Positions 44,020-54,705 of a stretch of DNA of 64,000 bases are shown here, one piece after another. Numbering within the stretch: position 1 is the stretch's first letter; each line of letters starts with the position of its first letter. The translations under genes and the position numbers were made by a program. The notes below the pieces were generated by a model that worked only from the letters and a program-made list of their open reading frames with translations, made no database searches and was not told where the DNA came from. This stretch comes from Mactromeris polynyma (taxonomy: Eukaryota > Mollusca > Bivalvia > Venerida > Mactridae). The stretch lies in the NCBI GenBank assembly GCA_032209605.1, contig JASFXZ010000001.1:17998256-18062255 (forward strand), given 5' to 3'.

Positions 44020-44830
44020 AATAGGAATTTAAGACTGAAGATGGCAGTATTCAAATCTCTGAATTCTGTATGATTCTTTTCAGATGTAGTCTGAATAAAT
44101 TTTAATCTCAATTGCAGAATTCTTCTGAAAACTGGCTGAAATTGTCCGAAAGCGTTCCATTTTAAGGAGAAAGTCTCTGAAGTTGTCTTGATTTTTTCAG
44201 ATATTGTCTGAACATTTCTGAATCTCAGTAGCTGAACTTGTCTGAATACTGGCTGAATTCGTCTGAAAGTGTTCCATTTTAAGGACAAATTCAGACATCG
44301 GAAAGTCTCTGAATTTTTCTGACTTTTTCAGGTATTGTCTGAACATTTCTGAATCTCAGTAGCTGAATTCGTCTGAATACTGGCTGAATTCGTCTGAAAG
44401 TGTTCCATTTTAAGGACAAATTCAGACATCTGAAAGTCTCTGAATTTTTCTGACTTTTTCAGATATTGTCTGAACATTTCTGAATCTCAGTAGCTGAATT
44501 TGTCTGAATACTGGCTGAATTCGTCTGAAAGTGTTCCATTTTAAGGACAAATTCAGACATCGGAAAGTCTCTGAATTTTTCTGACTTTTTCAGGTATTGT
44601 CTGAACATTTCTGAATCTCAGTAGCTGAATTCGTCTGAATACTGGCTGAATTCGTCTGAAAGTGTTCCATTTTAAGGACAAATTCAGACATCTGAAAGTC
44701 TCTGAATTTTTCTGACTTTTTCAGATATTGTCTGAACATTTCTGAATCTCAGTAGCTGAATTTGTCTGAATACTGGCTGAATTCATCTGAAAGTGTTCCA
44801 TTTTATGGACAAATTCAGACAATGTTTCAG
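44020..44830. repeat. 131-bp satellite with 262-bp dimer structure
   Basis: The ACTGGCTGAA landmark is at 44131, 44248, 44379, 44510, 44641 and 44772: the first interval is 117 bp, the rest exactly 131 bp. Two unit types alternate (CAGGTATTG with CATCGGAAAG, and CAGATATTG with CATCTGAAAG), so the homogenised unit is a dimer. The hexamers TCTGAA and TTCAGA are extremely enriched throughout. Confidence 0.95.
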
Positions 44831-45104
44831 ACATATTCAGACAAAAATTCAGTTAAAATTCAGATCATGTTTCAGACTGATTCAGATAAAAATTTCATGA
44901 GGGAAGAAATGACTTTGCAACGTATAGAAACAAGCCACAATTACACAATGTTTGTGCTGGAAAAAAATGTACAGACACTGTTTTGATGGCAAGATATTGT
45001 GTTCTGCCACAAATGCTTATAGTATGCTATCATTTGAGGCATCTTTGGGTTAAAAAGTACAGATGCGAAATTGTTGCCATATTTTGTGCTCATTTTCTAT
45101 AATA

Positions 45105-45401
45105 TAATCACTTTCTGCAAGATGATTTACTGCTATTTATTGTGAAGAACCGAAAATATGTTCTCAGTTTTACTATGTTGATCAACTGTTAGAAAAAATG
45201 ATCAGAATGGAAGTGAACGTCGAGAACTTTGATAAAGATATAACTAAAACAAACTCTGAAGTTCATTTGAAGTTAGAAGAACTAGAACGTGAGAGAGAAG
45301 AATTCAAAAGTGATTTAATGGAACTGAAGAAAAAAATCAAGGATGATATTGGACACATCTTAAATTTCTTTTTAAGACATGGCAATTTCAACTCATAGTT
45401 T
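45105..45401 (+). CDS. Short coiled-coil fragment, copy 1
   Basis: An ATG at 45198 opens 66 codons (MEVNVENFDKDITKTNSEVH, LKLEELEREREEFKSDLMEL, KKKIKDDIG) with heptad-like charged/leucine spacing. 93 bp upstream of the ATG are shared with the copy at 45762, so this is a duplicated genomic fragment, perhaps an exon of a coiled-coil (TRIM-like?) protein. There is no partner exon. Confidence 0.35.
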
Positions 45402-45761
45402 CATGTGAGGAAATTAAGGGGCATTACTCTTTCTCTGAAATATGTATATATATATATATTAAGGATGGGATTACTTGATTGTTTTGCTAATGCATCCGCT
45501 CAACAAGGTTTCCAGTACAGAACTTGTCAAGCACTGACGAATTGGAAGAATCAGTTAAGAAGAATTTAAATGTATGACATAAAACGCCGGAACAATAAGA
45601 CGGTCAAACGCTCAAATGTGAAACGACAAAAACGAAATGACAAAGAAACGCAAAACTGGCAGGAAATAATGAAGTGTTACGCATTGATCAAACATTATTC
45701 TGATTTGCACGATTAACGTTAAAATGAAGAAACGAAACAGAGTTCATATAATACATAATAT

Positions 45762-46016
45762 AATCACCTTCTGTATGATGATTTATGTTAATTGTGAAGA
45801 ACCGAAAAGATGTTCACAGTTTTATTATGTTGATTAACTGTTAGAGAAGATGATCAGAATGGAAGTGAACATCGTGAACTTTGATAAAGAAATAACTAAA
45901 ACAAACTCTGAAGTTCATTTAACGTTAGAAGAACTAGAACTGGAGTGAGGAGAATTTGAAAGTGATTTGATGGAACTGAAGAAAAAAATCAAGGATGATA
46001 CTGGACACATAAAAGG
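45762..46016 (+). pseudogene. Short coiled-coil fragment, copy 2
   Basis: About 90% identical to 45105-45360 over ~250 bp. A TGA in place of an Arg codon (GAGTGAGGA near 45944) breaks the frame. Identity ends near ATAAAAG (46016). Offset from copy 1 is about 657 bp. Confidence 0.6.
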
Positions 46017-46167
46017 CAAGTTATCTTAATGTGTGTCATAACATACAGCTGTAAGTGTTTCATGAGTACATAATTATAACATTAAATCAGTCTTGGAATA
46101 GTATCATGTGAGGAAACACAGACTAACTGTTGGCAACTTTGGTCAGGCTACCGACTTGAATTTCTCT

Positions 46168-48402
46168 TTAACCTATTTCCGGCGGCATACGAATGGATTT
46201 GTATCGTCAGTATCAGTCGGGATACAAATCCATTTGATGTTTACGGTGTCATTTTTCTAACTTTTAACACCCGAAAAGTGCGTAAAACGTCATCAATTCT
46301 TGTTAGCAGGTGCACAAATACCAGAAATATCAGAAACTTCCATTTCCTTTCGCACATGCACATTTTATAGCGTCAAATTCAATAAACAAGGAAGAGAAAA
46401 TTTGAAGATATATTTTTGGTTTTCTGACAACATACTGGCCACAGATGGACGAATCAGATGCCGTGAGTGAAGGATCTGATATTGATTTGTCAGATGTTGA
46501 TGACAATATTAATTACTTTTTTGTACAAGATAACATCCAAGGACGCGTTTTTCGTGATGCCGGGCGGCAAAACGAAGGTTTGTTTGAGGACGACTGCATC
46601 GGAGGTTTCTTCGACGAGTCTGACGATGATGGCGAATTTGATGGATTCGATCCAGATTGGAAATTTGAGAATTTCTCAAGACGTCAGACATGGCCATTTA
46701 CTGGAGATGGTGGTCCTGCTGAGGTTCACCCAGCTGATGCTTTACCCCACCATTATTTCTCTATGATCTGGGGTTATGACCTGTGGGACCATATCACGTC
46801 ATGTCACGGAGACCAATCGGTATGCAGAACAAGAAAGGGAACGTAACCCTCCCCCTCCCTTTGCTACCAAGTGGAAGCCAGTGGACAGACCAACCATGAA
46901 GGCCTTTATTGGTTTGACACTCTGTATGGGTTATACGCCTCCCAGCACATTATGATTACTGGCGACAAAAGAAGAAGATGTTTGCCACCAATTTTGGGAC
47001 TATTATGTCGCGTGACAGGTTTAGTGTTATTTGGAGATACCTCCACCTGCAAAATAATGAAGTGCAGCCGGAACAACCAGACAAACTATGAAAAATTAGG
47101 TGGTTTTTAGACTATTTATGTGCCAAATTTAGACTTGTATACACACCCAATGGAATCGCAACAGTAGATGAAAGTATGGTGAAATTCAAGGGCCGTTTGT
47201 CATTTCGTCAATACATACCTTCCAAACCAATCACATGGGGTATGAAAATCTGGGCCTTGGCAGATAGTGCTACCGGGTATTTATGGAATTTTCAAGTGTA
47301 CACTGGCAAAGCAGATAATGATGGAAAAGGCCTGTCCCACCGTGTAGTCACCGATCTTCTGCGAGGGCTCCAGTTCAGAAACCTGCAGGTGTATATGGAC
47401 AATTTCTACTCATCCGTTGGACTAATGACTGATTTAGTAACACAAGGAGTGCAAGCCTGTGGAACTGTACGGTCAAACCGTAAGGACCTGCCCTGTCAGT
47501 TACTTCCCAAGAACAACCGCCTGGACAAGCATCAGTATAGCACAACGTGACAACCTAATATTTTGTTCGTGGATGGACACAAAAATGGTCCTGGTGCTCT
47601 CCAATTTCCATGACCCAACCGAGACAGGCATAGTAAACCGTCGTTCCGGCAATGCTCACCAGCAACAGGTCCCAAAAATGCTGGCTTATTATCAGACGCA
47701 CATGAAAGGTGTTGACCTCTGTGAAACTGACAAGTTTTCATTTCAACATAAATTATAATAGAATAAACTAACAAATGATTATGTAAACATGTTCTCCATC
47801 TGATATTGTTATTGTACAGCAATAAATCATATACAGTATTCAAGTTGGATTGCTCTACATTTTTATATTGTCTGAGTAAATTCAGTTCTGATAATCAGAC
47901 TACTATGTGTACTGTAATATAATAATGGTACCATTTTCAGATGTGAGTCTTGTTTATGTTCTGAATAAATACATGAATATTATTCTGTTTCCATTTTGCA
48001 GGTTACTACATGCTTGATCACAGGTCCAAGAAGTGGTGGCGACGTCTGTTCTTTTACTTTCTGATGGCTGCAGCTCACAATTCATACATTGTGGCCAAGG
48101 AATCAAATGCGGAGGAAGTACGTAAGGAGTGGCCAAACTTTCAAGACTTTGTGGAAGACATTGCTACTGGACTTATTGATGATTTTACAAACAATAGATA
48201 TGCTCCCCGTCCCGACAATACTCAGCCAAATGTAAGCCATGAGTTTGTGAAACTGTTCAACAAAGAGAAGGTCTGTGTGGAATGTCGCGATCGTGAAGGT
48301 CTTGGTGTTCGTGTTGGTACGTTTAAGTTCGGTTGTAGACAGTGTGGTGTACCTGTGCATACTCAGTGTTTTCTGGGACATATAAACAGGGCTAACAATT
48401 AG
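46168..48402 (+). pseudogene. piggyBac transposase (PGBD4-like), frameshifted
   Basis: A TTAA at 46168-46171 and a subterminal inverted repeat (AATGGATTTGTATC...GATACAAATCCATT, 46191-46235) mark the left end; no matching right end was found. The protein begins at 46445 with an acidic N-terminus (MDESDAVSEGSDIDLSDVDD). It then shows KPVDRPTMKAFIGLTLCMGL, IATVDESMVKFKGRLSFRQY (first Asp), VYMDNFYSS (second Asp), HMKGVDLC (third Asp), LDHRSKKWWRRLFFYFL and a C-terminal Cys/His cluster (CVECRDREG...CRQCGVPVHTQCF). Frameshifts lie near 46840, 47100 and 47530. A ~250-bp AT-rich interruption (about 47730-47999) follows GVDLC, either an insertion or a degenerate intron. Confidence 0.9.
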
Positions 48403-48949
48403 ACAATGTGTAACCTATTTATGAATTCAGTGTTTTCTTTTTGTTATGTGGATATTTTAGGATTTCATTGAGCATGTTTTTGAAGGTATTGATTTTTTTT
48501 TAAAATTGAAGACTTGCCCCTCCCCCATTTTTTTCACGTTATTGTTAGACATGTGTCAGTTAGTAAAATTTTACATTTCTATCCAAATTCTTGGGAAAGA
48601 TCTAACTTATGTATACTGCTGTATATTTGCTTATTTACTGTTTCATCTCAATTTTCTTGTTTTTTTCTAATGTACATACTTTGTAAAGATAATGCATTAT
48701 GAAGAATAAATTATTTTTTATGACTTGGAGCATTTATATAATTTGTTCAGGTATGTTTTTGTAGTTTTTTTCTAATTCAAAATGTTATTTATTGTTTTTC
48801 AAAAAATATTAATTGTTTTGTTCTTAAACTTATTTCATTAGATCAGATTTTCTTTAAGCTTTAAAAATATGACTGGCCAAAAGGTCCAGGCCAAAAAGTC
48901 CTAGGACGAAACGTCCGGGCCAAAACATCCGTTGGCCAATACATCCGTC
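48403..48949. other. AT-rich spacer ending in a GGCC/GTCC microrepeat cluster
   Basis: No gene to about 48860. At 48873-48945 the motifs GGCCAAAAGGTCC, GGCCAAAAAGTCC, GGACGAAACGTCC and GGCCAAAACATCC follow one another. Such GGxCAAAAxGTCC strings look like the terminal microrepeats of an unidentified DNA transposon. Confidence 0.5.
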
Positions 48950-49909
48950 CACCCAGAAAAAGATAATGATACAATCATAAACACTCCTATTTTGGATACT
49001 AAGAAACCGACAAGTAAAAATATTCCAGTGAATACAAATAATAATAAGATCGATGAAGTACCATCAAATATAGGAGATTTACAAAATCAATGCAATGATT
49101 TTAAAGATATAGTTGCATATTTAGAAAGTGGCATTTTGCCTACAGAATCAAACAAAAAGAAAAGTATTCCATATACAAGCATGCAATATGAAATATTAGA
49201 TGGTATTTTATACCATTTTTATGAATCCCGAGGGAAGAAGGTTAATAAAGAAAAGAGACAGTTAAAACAAATAGCTCTTCCAAAAGTTATAAGAAATGAC
49301 ATTATAAATTCGTTCAATATGAACTTAGGACATTTTTCGACAGACAAGTTATTCTGGACTTTACGTGAATTCTACTATTTTCCTAGAATGTACCAGGAAA
49401 TTAAGGACTATGTTATTATGTGTCCAACTTGTCAAATAAATAAAAAGAGATTACATACCGTTACAATCAATGGATGTACCGTGTAAGCCATTTGAGGTAT
49501 TGCATATTGTAATATATATTGTAACGGTTGGAAAGGAAAGTATGGGGTACAAATATGTATTAAGTGTTATTTGTGCATTTTCGAAATACGTACTATTCTT
49601 TCCATTAAAATCTCAAAATAGTGTGGAAGTAGCGGAAAAGTTATATCACTCGGTGATATGTGTTTTTGGACCACCAAAAACATTGGTGTCAGATCGCGGC
49701 ATGACCTTTCTTAGTGGAGTAATGGATAAATTATATCAGGCATTTGATATTAAACGTTGTAGAACGTCTTCGTATCATCCCATGTCTAATGATGGTATGG
49801 TTGAGAGAATCCACAGTACTCTTTTTACCGTCTTATGCACTATGTTGAAAAATAAAAATGATTGGCCAACTAGTATCGTCCGTGCAATTAGCATATAATT
49901 CAACAGTAC
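48950..49909 (+). pseudogene. Gypsy integrase, N-terminal and core part (split by the CACTA element)
   Basis: Contains the H2C2 zinc-binding domain (LGHFSTDKLFWTLREFYYF...MCPTCQINK) and, after a frameshift near 49480, the integrase core: PFEVLHIVIYIV, YVLSVICAFSKYVLFFPLKS, LVSDRGMTFL (second catalytic Asp), YHPMSNDGMVERIHS (catalytic Glu). The first catalytic Asp, expected in HIDI, is Val here. Another 1-bp shift occurs near 49880. RT and RNase H are missing upstream. The coding sequence is interrupted at 49909 and resumes at 63473. Confidence 0.85.
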
Positions 49910-49919
49910 CCATGCATAT

Positions 49920-50520
49920 TTAACCCTTTGCAATCTATTTGCGGAATATATTCCGAATAGTTGCGAGCTGGGAAACTATATTCTAAGTGTTTGCAAACCC
50001 TTTGCATCCATCTGATGCAAAGGGTTTGCAAAGGGTACTACAGCGACGCAAAGGGTTTGCAAAGGGTATCACAGTGTCGCAAAGGGTTTGCAAATAAACA
50101 CTTAGACAATTTCAGTGTCGCAAAGGGTTTGCAAACAAACACTTAGACAATTTCAGTGTCGCAAAGGGTTTGCAAATAAACACTTAGACAATTTTAGTGT
50201 CGCAAAGGGTTTGCAAACAAACACTTAGACAATTTCAGTGTCGCAAAGGGTTTGCAAATAAACACTTAGACAATTTCAGTGTCGCAAAGGGTTTGCAAAC
50301 AAACACTTAGACAATTTCAGTGTCGCAAAGGGTTTGCAAATAAACACTTAGACAATTTTAGTGTTGCAAAGGGTTTGCAAATAAAAACTTATACACTTTC
50401 AGAGACGCAAAGGGTTTGCAAATAAAAACTAAGACAATTTCAGAGACGCAAAGGGTTTGCAAACAAACACTTAGACAATTTTATTGATGCAAAGGATTTG
50501 CAAATAAATACTTAACAATT
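49920..50520. repeat. Left subterminal array, ~41-bp units (GCAAAGGGTTTGCAAA)
   Basis: Starts with TTAACCCTTTGC and the near-palindrome TTTGCGGAATATATTCCG. A hairpin with 19-bp perfect arms follows (49990-50008 and 50014-50032, TTTGCAAACCCTTTGCATC). About eleven 39-42-bp units of the form GTCGCAAAGGGTTTGCAAA then CAAACACTTAGACAATTTCA come next. Likely binding sites for element-encoded proteins. Confidence 0.9.
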
Positions 50521-50939
50521 TCTGTGGTGCAAGTGTTTTGGATTTCAAAATACCCGGCACTGTGATAATTTCAGTGATGTTTGCAAACATTAAGATGAAT
50601 GACAGACAGTTAAGTTTGCAAAAAAAAAGATTTTTTATTAAAATAATTGACAGCAAACTAAGTTCAATTAAAACACAAATATAAATCATCATTATAAATA
50701 AATTTCAAACACAGATATGATATTTTTGCAAAGCATGCATATTATAATCAATTATAATGCAAAATGCACAGGTCTACAGAATATAAGGACACAATCTGAT
50801 CTAGCTTTTGTCCCTTTTTCAATAATTAAACCATGTTATCATTTATTAAAAGTATACTTGATAAAAAAATTAAGTAATGTTATTTTTAAACTTTGACAAC
50901 TATAGATTTGTCATTCAAGGGCAATAACTCTGGACATAC

Positions 50940-53693
50940 TCATTCCTTTTCAATATTATTTGGAGGTCTAAATGCATAACCTACATTATTTACCTCTGCA
51001 AATACAAGTTTTTCTCTTATATCATCTGGCTTGACAGCCTTACAGAAATGTACTGACTTTGCTGGTTTTACTGGGATGGCATAATCCATAGTTGCCATTG
51101 GCCCAACTAAACTGTGTGAAGTTGGTTGTAAAGTAGGCTGATGTTTGCAAATCCAGACCATAACTCCGTATTCTCTAAAATCCATGTTACATTTTTTTTG
51201 CACCCTACAATCTAAGTGACCACAAAAGACTAGATATGAAAAAGCATACTGAACAAATGCAACAGCGTTTCTTTCATACTGTGACAGAAGAACAGTATAA
51301 CTGTTTCTTTTCAAGGCTCGTTTGTATTTAGCTGTATGGTACAGAACATCATTAACAATTAACCGCTGATAAACTTCAATATGGTCAACATTTTCACCAC
51401 TGTATGCATAAACTGCATCTTTCTCTGACTGACTTGTAAGTCTCAGGGGACAAGGGCGTCCTACAAATTTTACAGTGTCTGAAACATTAAGAACTGGTCT
51501 TGGTCCTTTTCCTCTTACATTTTTCATCCGCAGAAATATTTCTAAAGCCTTTTCTGACTTTATTTTGGACTCAAAATTGGTAACCTGTTGAAGCCAATAA
51601 GTTGCATTAGAAATCTGCATTTCAAAAGCAGAGGAACCGTGAAATAATTTTCGTAAATCTCCATTTAGATCCTCATAGAAAAAGCATGAAAATGACCACA
51701 ATGGTCCTAAATTTTCAACACAGCTTGGAAGATGTAACAGCTGATGAACATTGTATGTGCTTTTGTTTTGCAAGTAAATTGACGGCATTCTAAAACAGAA
51801 ATGCTGCAGCAAGGATTTGGATTTTTGAACATCATTCAATGAAATATTTGACTTTAACAATATGTAAATACCATGAACAAGAAGCAGTGCATGATGAAGG
51901 TAAATGTCTGGAAGTATCCCTAACATGACTGGATAGAGATAGTACAATAACCAGGTCCGATATTCGGCTGCTTTGTATTTAGATCCATAAAGTTCAATAC
52001 TACGAGGAATTCTTTTAACAAAATCAGGAGGTGCAATAAGTGACCTTCGCCTATCACACTCCTGAACTCTTTTGACACAACTCCATGGATACTTAGAAAA
52101 AGATTTATCAAACCAAAATTTAATTAGCTGTTTGACAACACCAAGTAATACAGCATGCATGTAATCTATTGGAACACCCAATATAATGTCAAAATGTGGC
52201 AAAATTAGTCCCCAGCTGATACCCTTAACACCCTGCACAGCATTTCTACTATTTTGAGCAAGAACGGCATTAGTCTTAGTTTGTTCACGAGTTCTTAAAC
52301 TGTCGTGACCAAGTTTACTTTCATGTTCACTGTTGAAAGGATAAATTCTAGCATGGCCCTTGCCAGAGGTAACAACTTTTCCCTTTTCAGTACAATACCC
52401 ACACCCATGTTCACCATTAAACTGTGTAAAAGACTGAAACATACATCTGGCTGGAGCATCCAGACAAGCTGTTAACAGTATTGAACGAACATTAATGATT
52501 TGATTATTAATTGTTATAGCTATGCCATTGTATGCTTCAAACAACTCATCAGCAAGCGGACGCAAAAATGTTGTCATATTAGGTTTCCCTGCGCCGAACC
52601 AAAGACCTGCAAATATCCTCATGTTTCGAGAAAATCGCATTTTGGGTGGAAGTTCATTTACTGTTAAATATATGGGCCAAACACTAACATTAGAAGATTT
52701 AAAAATAGCCACTCCATCTGTATTCATCTGCAAAGAAATATTGTATGGATCAGACAGAAACCCCCCATTTTCAAACAGTTCTTTATATTTCAATCCATCA
52801 TATACATCACTAATATTGGTTGTTTGCTCTCTTTGAAATCTGTGAGACAAATTTTGAATGAAGTCTTCTTTGGCGAATAAGTTTTTTATTTGCTGAATTA
52901 GTGATATCTGAAGAAAATATGGCTCCTGGTTGGTAAGTTGTTTGCCACATCCTCCACATGCAGTACCCTCTTGCGGTTGAATTTGTGTACTCAAGTATTT
53001 GTAGCAGTTTTTGCAGTAGAAGTGAAGAACTATTTCAGAGCTGATATTTCCAAAGTATGCCCATACACGTCTTACTGATGTCTTGACATTATTTGGCTGG
53101 GGGCATAAAGCACTGACAAGTTTAAGCAAATCATTTAATGCAATATAACTAAGACAATGTCTCATAGCAAATGTCAAAACCAACATTAAAGTTTCAGAAA
53201 CACTTATAGCTGCATTTGAATATAAGGGTTCATCATTATTAGCCGATTCAAAGTCTTCTTCATCATTCACAGTTTCTTCATCAGAATCTTCTGAGGAACT
53301 GTTTGAACTTACAGAATTATCTTCAATGTCAGTTTCTGGATCTTCATTGACATCAGAGGTATGATTAGATGCTATATTGTTCAAAGTGAAGGCAATATTT
53401 TGATCTTCATTGTCCAAAGTTTCAAAAAGGGGCATGGTACTGTTGTCACTGGCAGTGTCCACACTTTCCTGCTCTGAATAACACTCATCATTTACATTAT
53501 GTGGCAAAGAATGATCATTGTCATTGCTAATATCTGATTCAGTACCAGCAGATGTTTGTGAAGAGTCAATTGTATCAGTGTCAAAACTTCTATCATTTCT
53601 TTTCGTTTTCATTCTCCATTCTGTAGTTCTAGGTAATTTTGGCTCTGACTGGTTATGAAGGTATGATCTGTAAGTTCTTTTTCCTGCACTCAT
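50940..53693 (-). CDS. CACTA/Tnp2-like transposase, 917 residues, apparently intact
   Basis: ATG chosen at 53693 (MSAGKRTYRSYLHNQ): the open frame extends 26 codons further, but those cross an acceptor (TTTTTAG|GTAAGG, read on the minus strand) and are intronic. Residues ~20-160 are acidic and Ser-rich. A zinc ribbon follows (HFYCKNCYKYL...GTACGGCGKQL). The catalytic part has MNTDGVAIFKSSNVSVWPIY, NELPPKMRFSRNMRIFAGLW, LTACLDAPARCMFQSFTQFN, GCGYCTEKGKV and GVPIDYMHAVLLGVVKQLI, the order and spacing of Tnp2-type (EnSpm/CACTA) transposases, including the Asp of TDG, Asp of LDAPAR and the D-x-MH...LGV block. The C-terminus is conserved in style (LPSCVENLGPLWSFSCFFYE). No frameshift or stop was seen. 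Non-coding 5' exons may end at 54641 and/or 54184 (strong minus-strand donors). Confidence 0.85.
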   Translation of the reverse strand: MSAGKRTYRSYLHNQSEPKLPRTTEWRMKTKRNDRSFDTDTIDSSQTSAGTESDISNDNDHSLPHNVNDECYSEQESVDTASDNSTMPLFETLDNEDQNIAFTLNNIASNHTSDVNEDPETDIEDNSVSSNSSSEDSDEETVNDEEDFESANNDEPLYSNAAISVSETLMLVLTFAMRHCLSYIALNDLLKLVSALCPQPNNVKTSVRRVWAYFGNISSEIVLHFYCKNCYKYLSTQIQPQEGTACGGCGKQLTNQEPYFLQISLIQQIKNLFAKEDFIQNLSHRFQREQTTNISDVYDGLKYKELFENGGFLSDPYNISLQMNTDGVAIFKSSNVSVWPIYLTVNELPPKMRFSRNMRIFAGLWFGAGKPNMTTFLRPLADELFEAYNGIAITINNQIINVRSILLTACLDAPARCMFQSFTQFNGEHGCGYCTEKGKVVTSGKGHARIYPFNSEHESKLGHDSLRTREQTKTNAVLAQNSRNAVQGVKGISWGLILPHFDIILGVPIDYMHAVLLGVVKQLIKFWFDKSFSKYPWSCVKRVQECDRRRSLIAPPDFVKRIPRSIELYGSKYKAAEYRTWLLYYLYPVMLGILPDIYLHHALLLVHGIYILLKSNISLNDVQKSKSLLQHFCFRMPSIYLQNKSTYNVHQLLHLPSCVENLGPLWSFSCFFYEDLNGDLRKLFHGSSAFEMQISNATYWLQQVTNFESKIKSEKALEIFLRMKNVRGKGPRPVLNVSDTVKFVGRPCPLRLTSQSEKDAVYAYSGENVDHIEVYQRLIVNDVLYHTAKYKRALKRNSYTVLLSQYERNAVAFVQYAFSYLVFCGHLDCRVQKKCNMDFREYGVMVWICKHQPTLQPTSHSLVGPMATMDYAIPVKPAKSVHFCKAVKPDDIREKLVFAEVNNVGYAFRPPNNIEKE

Positions 53694-54705
53694 GATGATG
53701 GAAGTCTTAGCCTTACCTAAAAAGAAACAAATAAAACATAAGCAATGTTTCACGAGATACCAAACAAACACATTATCTAGTCATACAAGAGCAGAAAAGA
53801 ATGGCAACCACCTTCTGGCCCTTAATTGCGTGCATTGTATCTTTCGACTGAATTGGGTTTGAATGTTTGGAGACTGCAAGTTTGACTCAAGCAAGTGGGA
53901 TGGTTTTGATTTCATGTGTTATATATTTTCTCTTGATATACATAACATTCGGGACCGTGATCATCTTTCCATTCAGGATAACTTATGTGTTGATGTGCCT
54001 TTAAATAAATAAAAAAATCCAATCACACAAGCTACCTACGTAGAAAGTTTCATTGTGATATCTCATTGCTAACTTAAGTTTTCCAGCAGAAACTGATGAA
54101 TTTCTGATGCACGCGTCCAGACACCTGAAGTGATGAAGTCACTAATAAAAAAGACCTCAAATAAAAAGTTCAGATTTCTTACCTAAACATTCATTGTAGC
54201 CAACCAACAAAATGAGTCTGTTTCTTAGATCAATCGTTTACTGCTCCGTTTCTGTCTTGTCTAAATAATAAACAAAATACAGGTATATAGCTTTTATCAC
54301 CAAAGAGTAAGAACTGATAGTAATAATAAGGTTTTTTAATTTAAAGTATGGTTCTCACAAATCATAAATATGACGTAAAAATGCATTTTGAACAGGCAAA
54401 ACGTAGTATAAATGTATTTATAGTATATTGATTTTATCTTAAAAGCAGTAGTAACAAAACATATTAACGTATTGTGACTGCTACGAAACGACATGAAATG
54501 TACGGTTACGAAACAGCTTTGGTACGAGACAATTGTTTCGTAACCTGCTAAATATCAGCTAGTTTTACGGGTTTTCTTTCTTAGTATTAAAATCGTGGGT
54601 CATTAAGACGATAATTTGAATTAATTTAACACACACTTACCAATTGGGGAGCTCAAAACTGTAGTTTTCGTAAAGTATTTTCTTTATTTAGAAATCCTTT
54701 GTTTA
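53694..54705. promoter_or_regulatory. Divergent promoter/5'UTR region of the CACTA element (left of the LINE)
   Basis: Lies between the divergently transcribed transposase (starts 53693, minus) and BEN gene (starts 57158, plus). Minus-strand donors GTAAGA (54183) and GTAAGTG (54640) suggest 5'UTR exons for the transposase. TACGAAAC motifs recur near 54482-54545. The LINE splits this region from its right part (56810-57157). Confidence 0.45.

Noticed and set aside
46871..47110. Separate small protein (79 codons)
   Set aside because: It is the frameshifted middle of the piggyBac transposase.
50040..50500. CRISPR-like array (constant GCAAAGGGTTTGCAAA with spaced intervals)
   Set aside because: The intervals between repeats are nearly identical to each other, the genome is eukaryotic, and the array sits at a transposon end.
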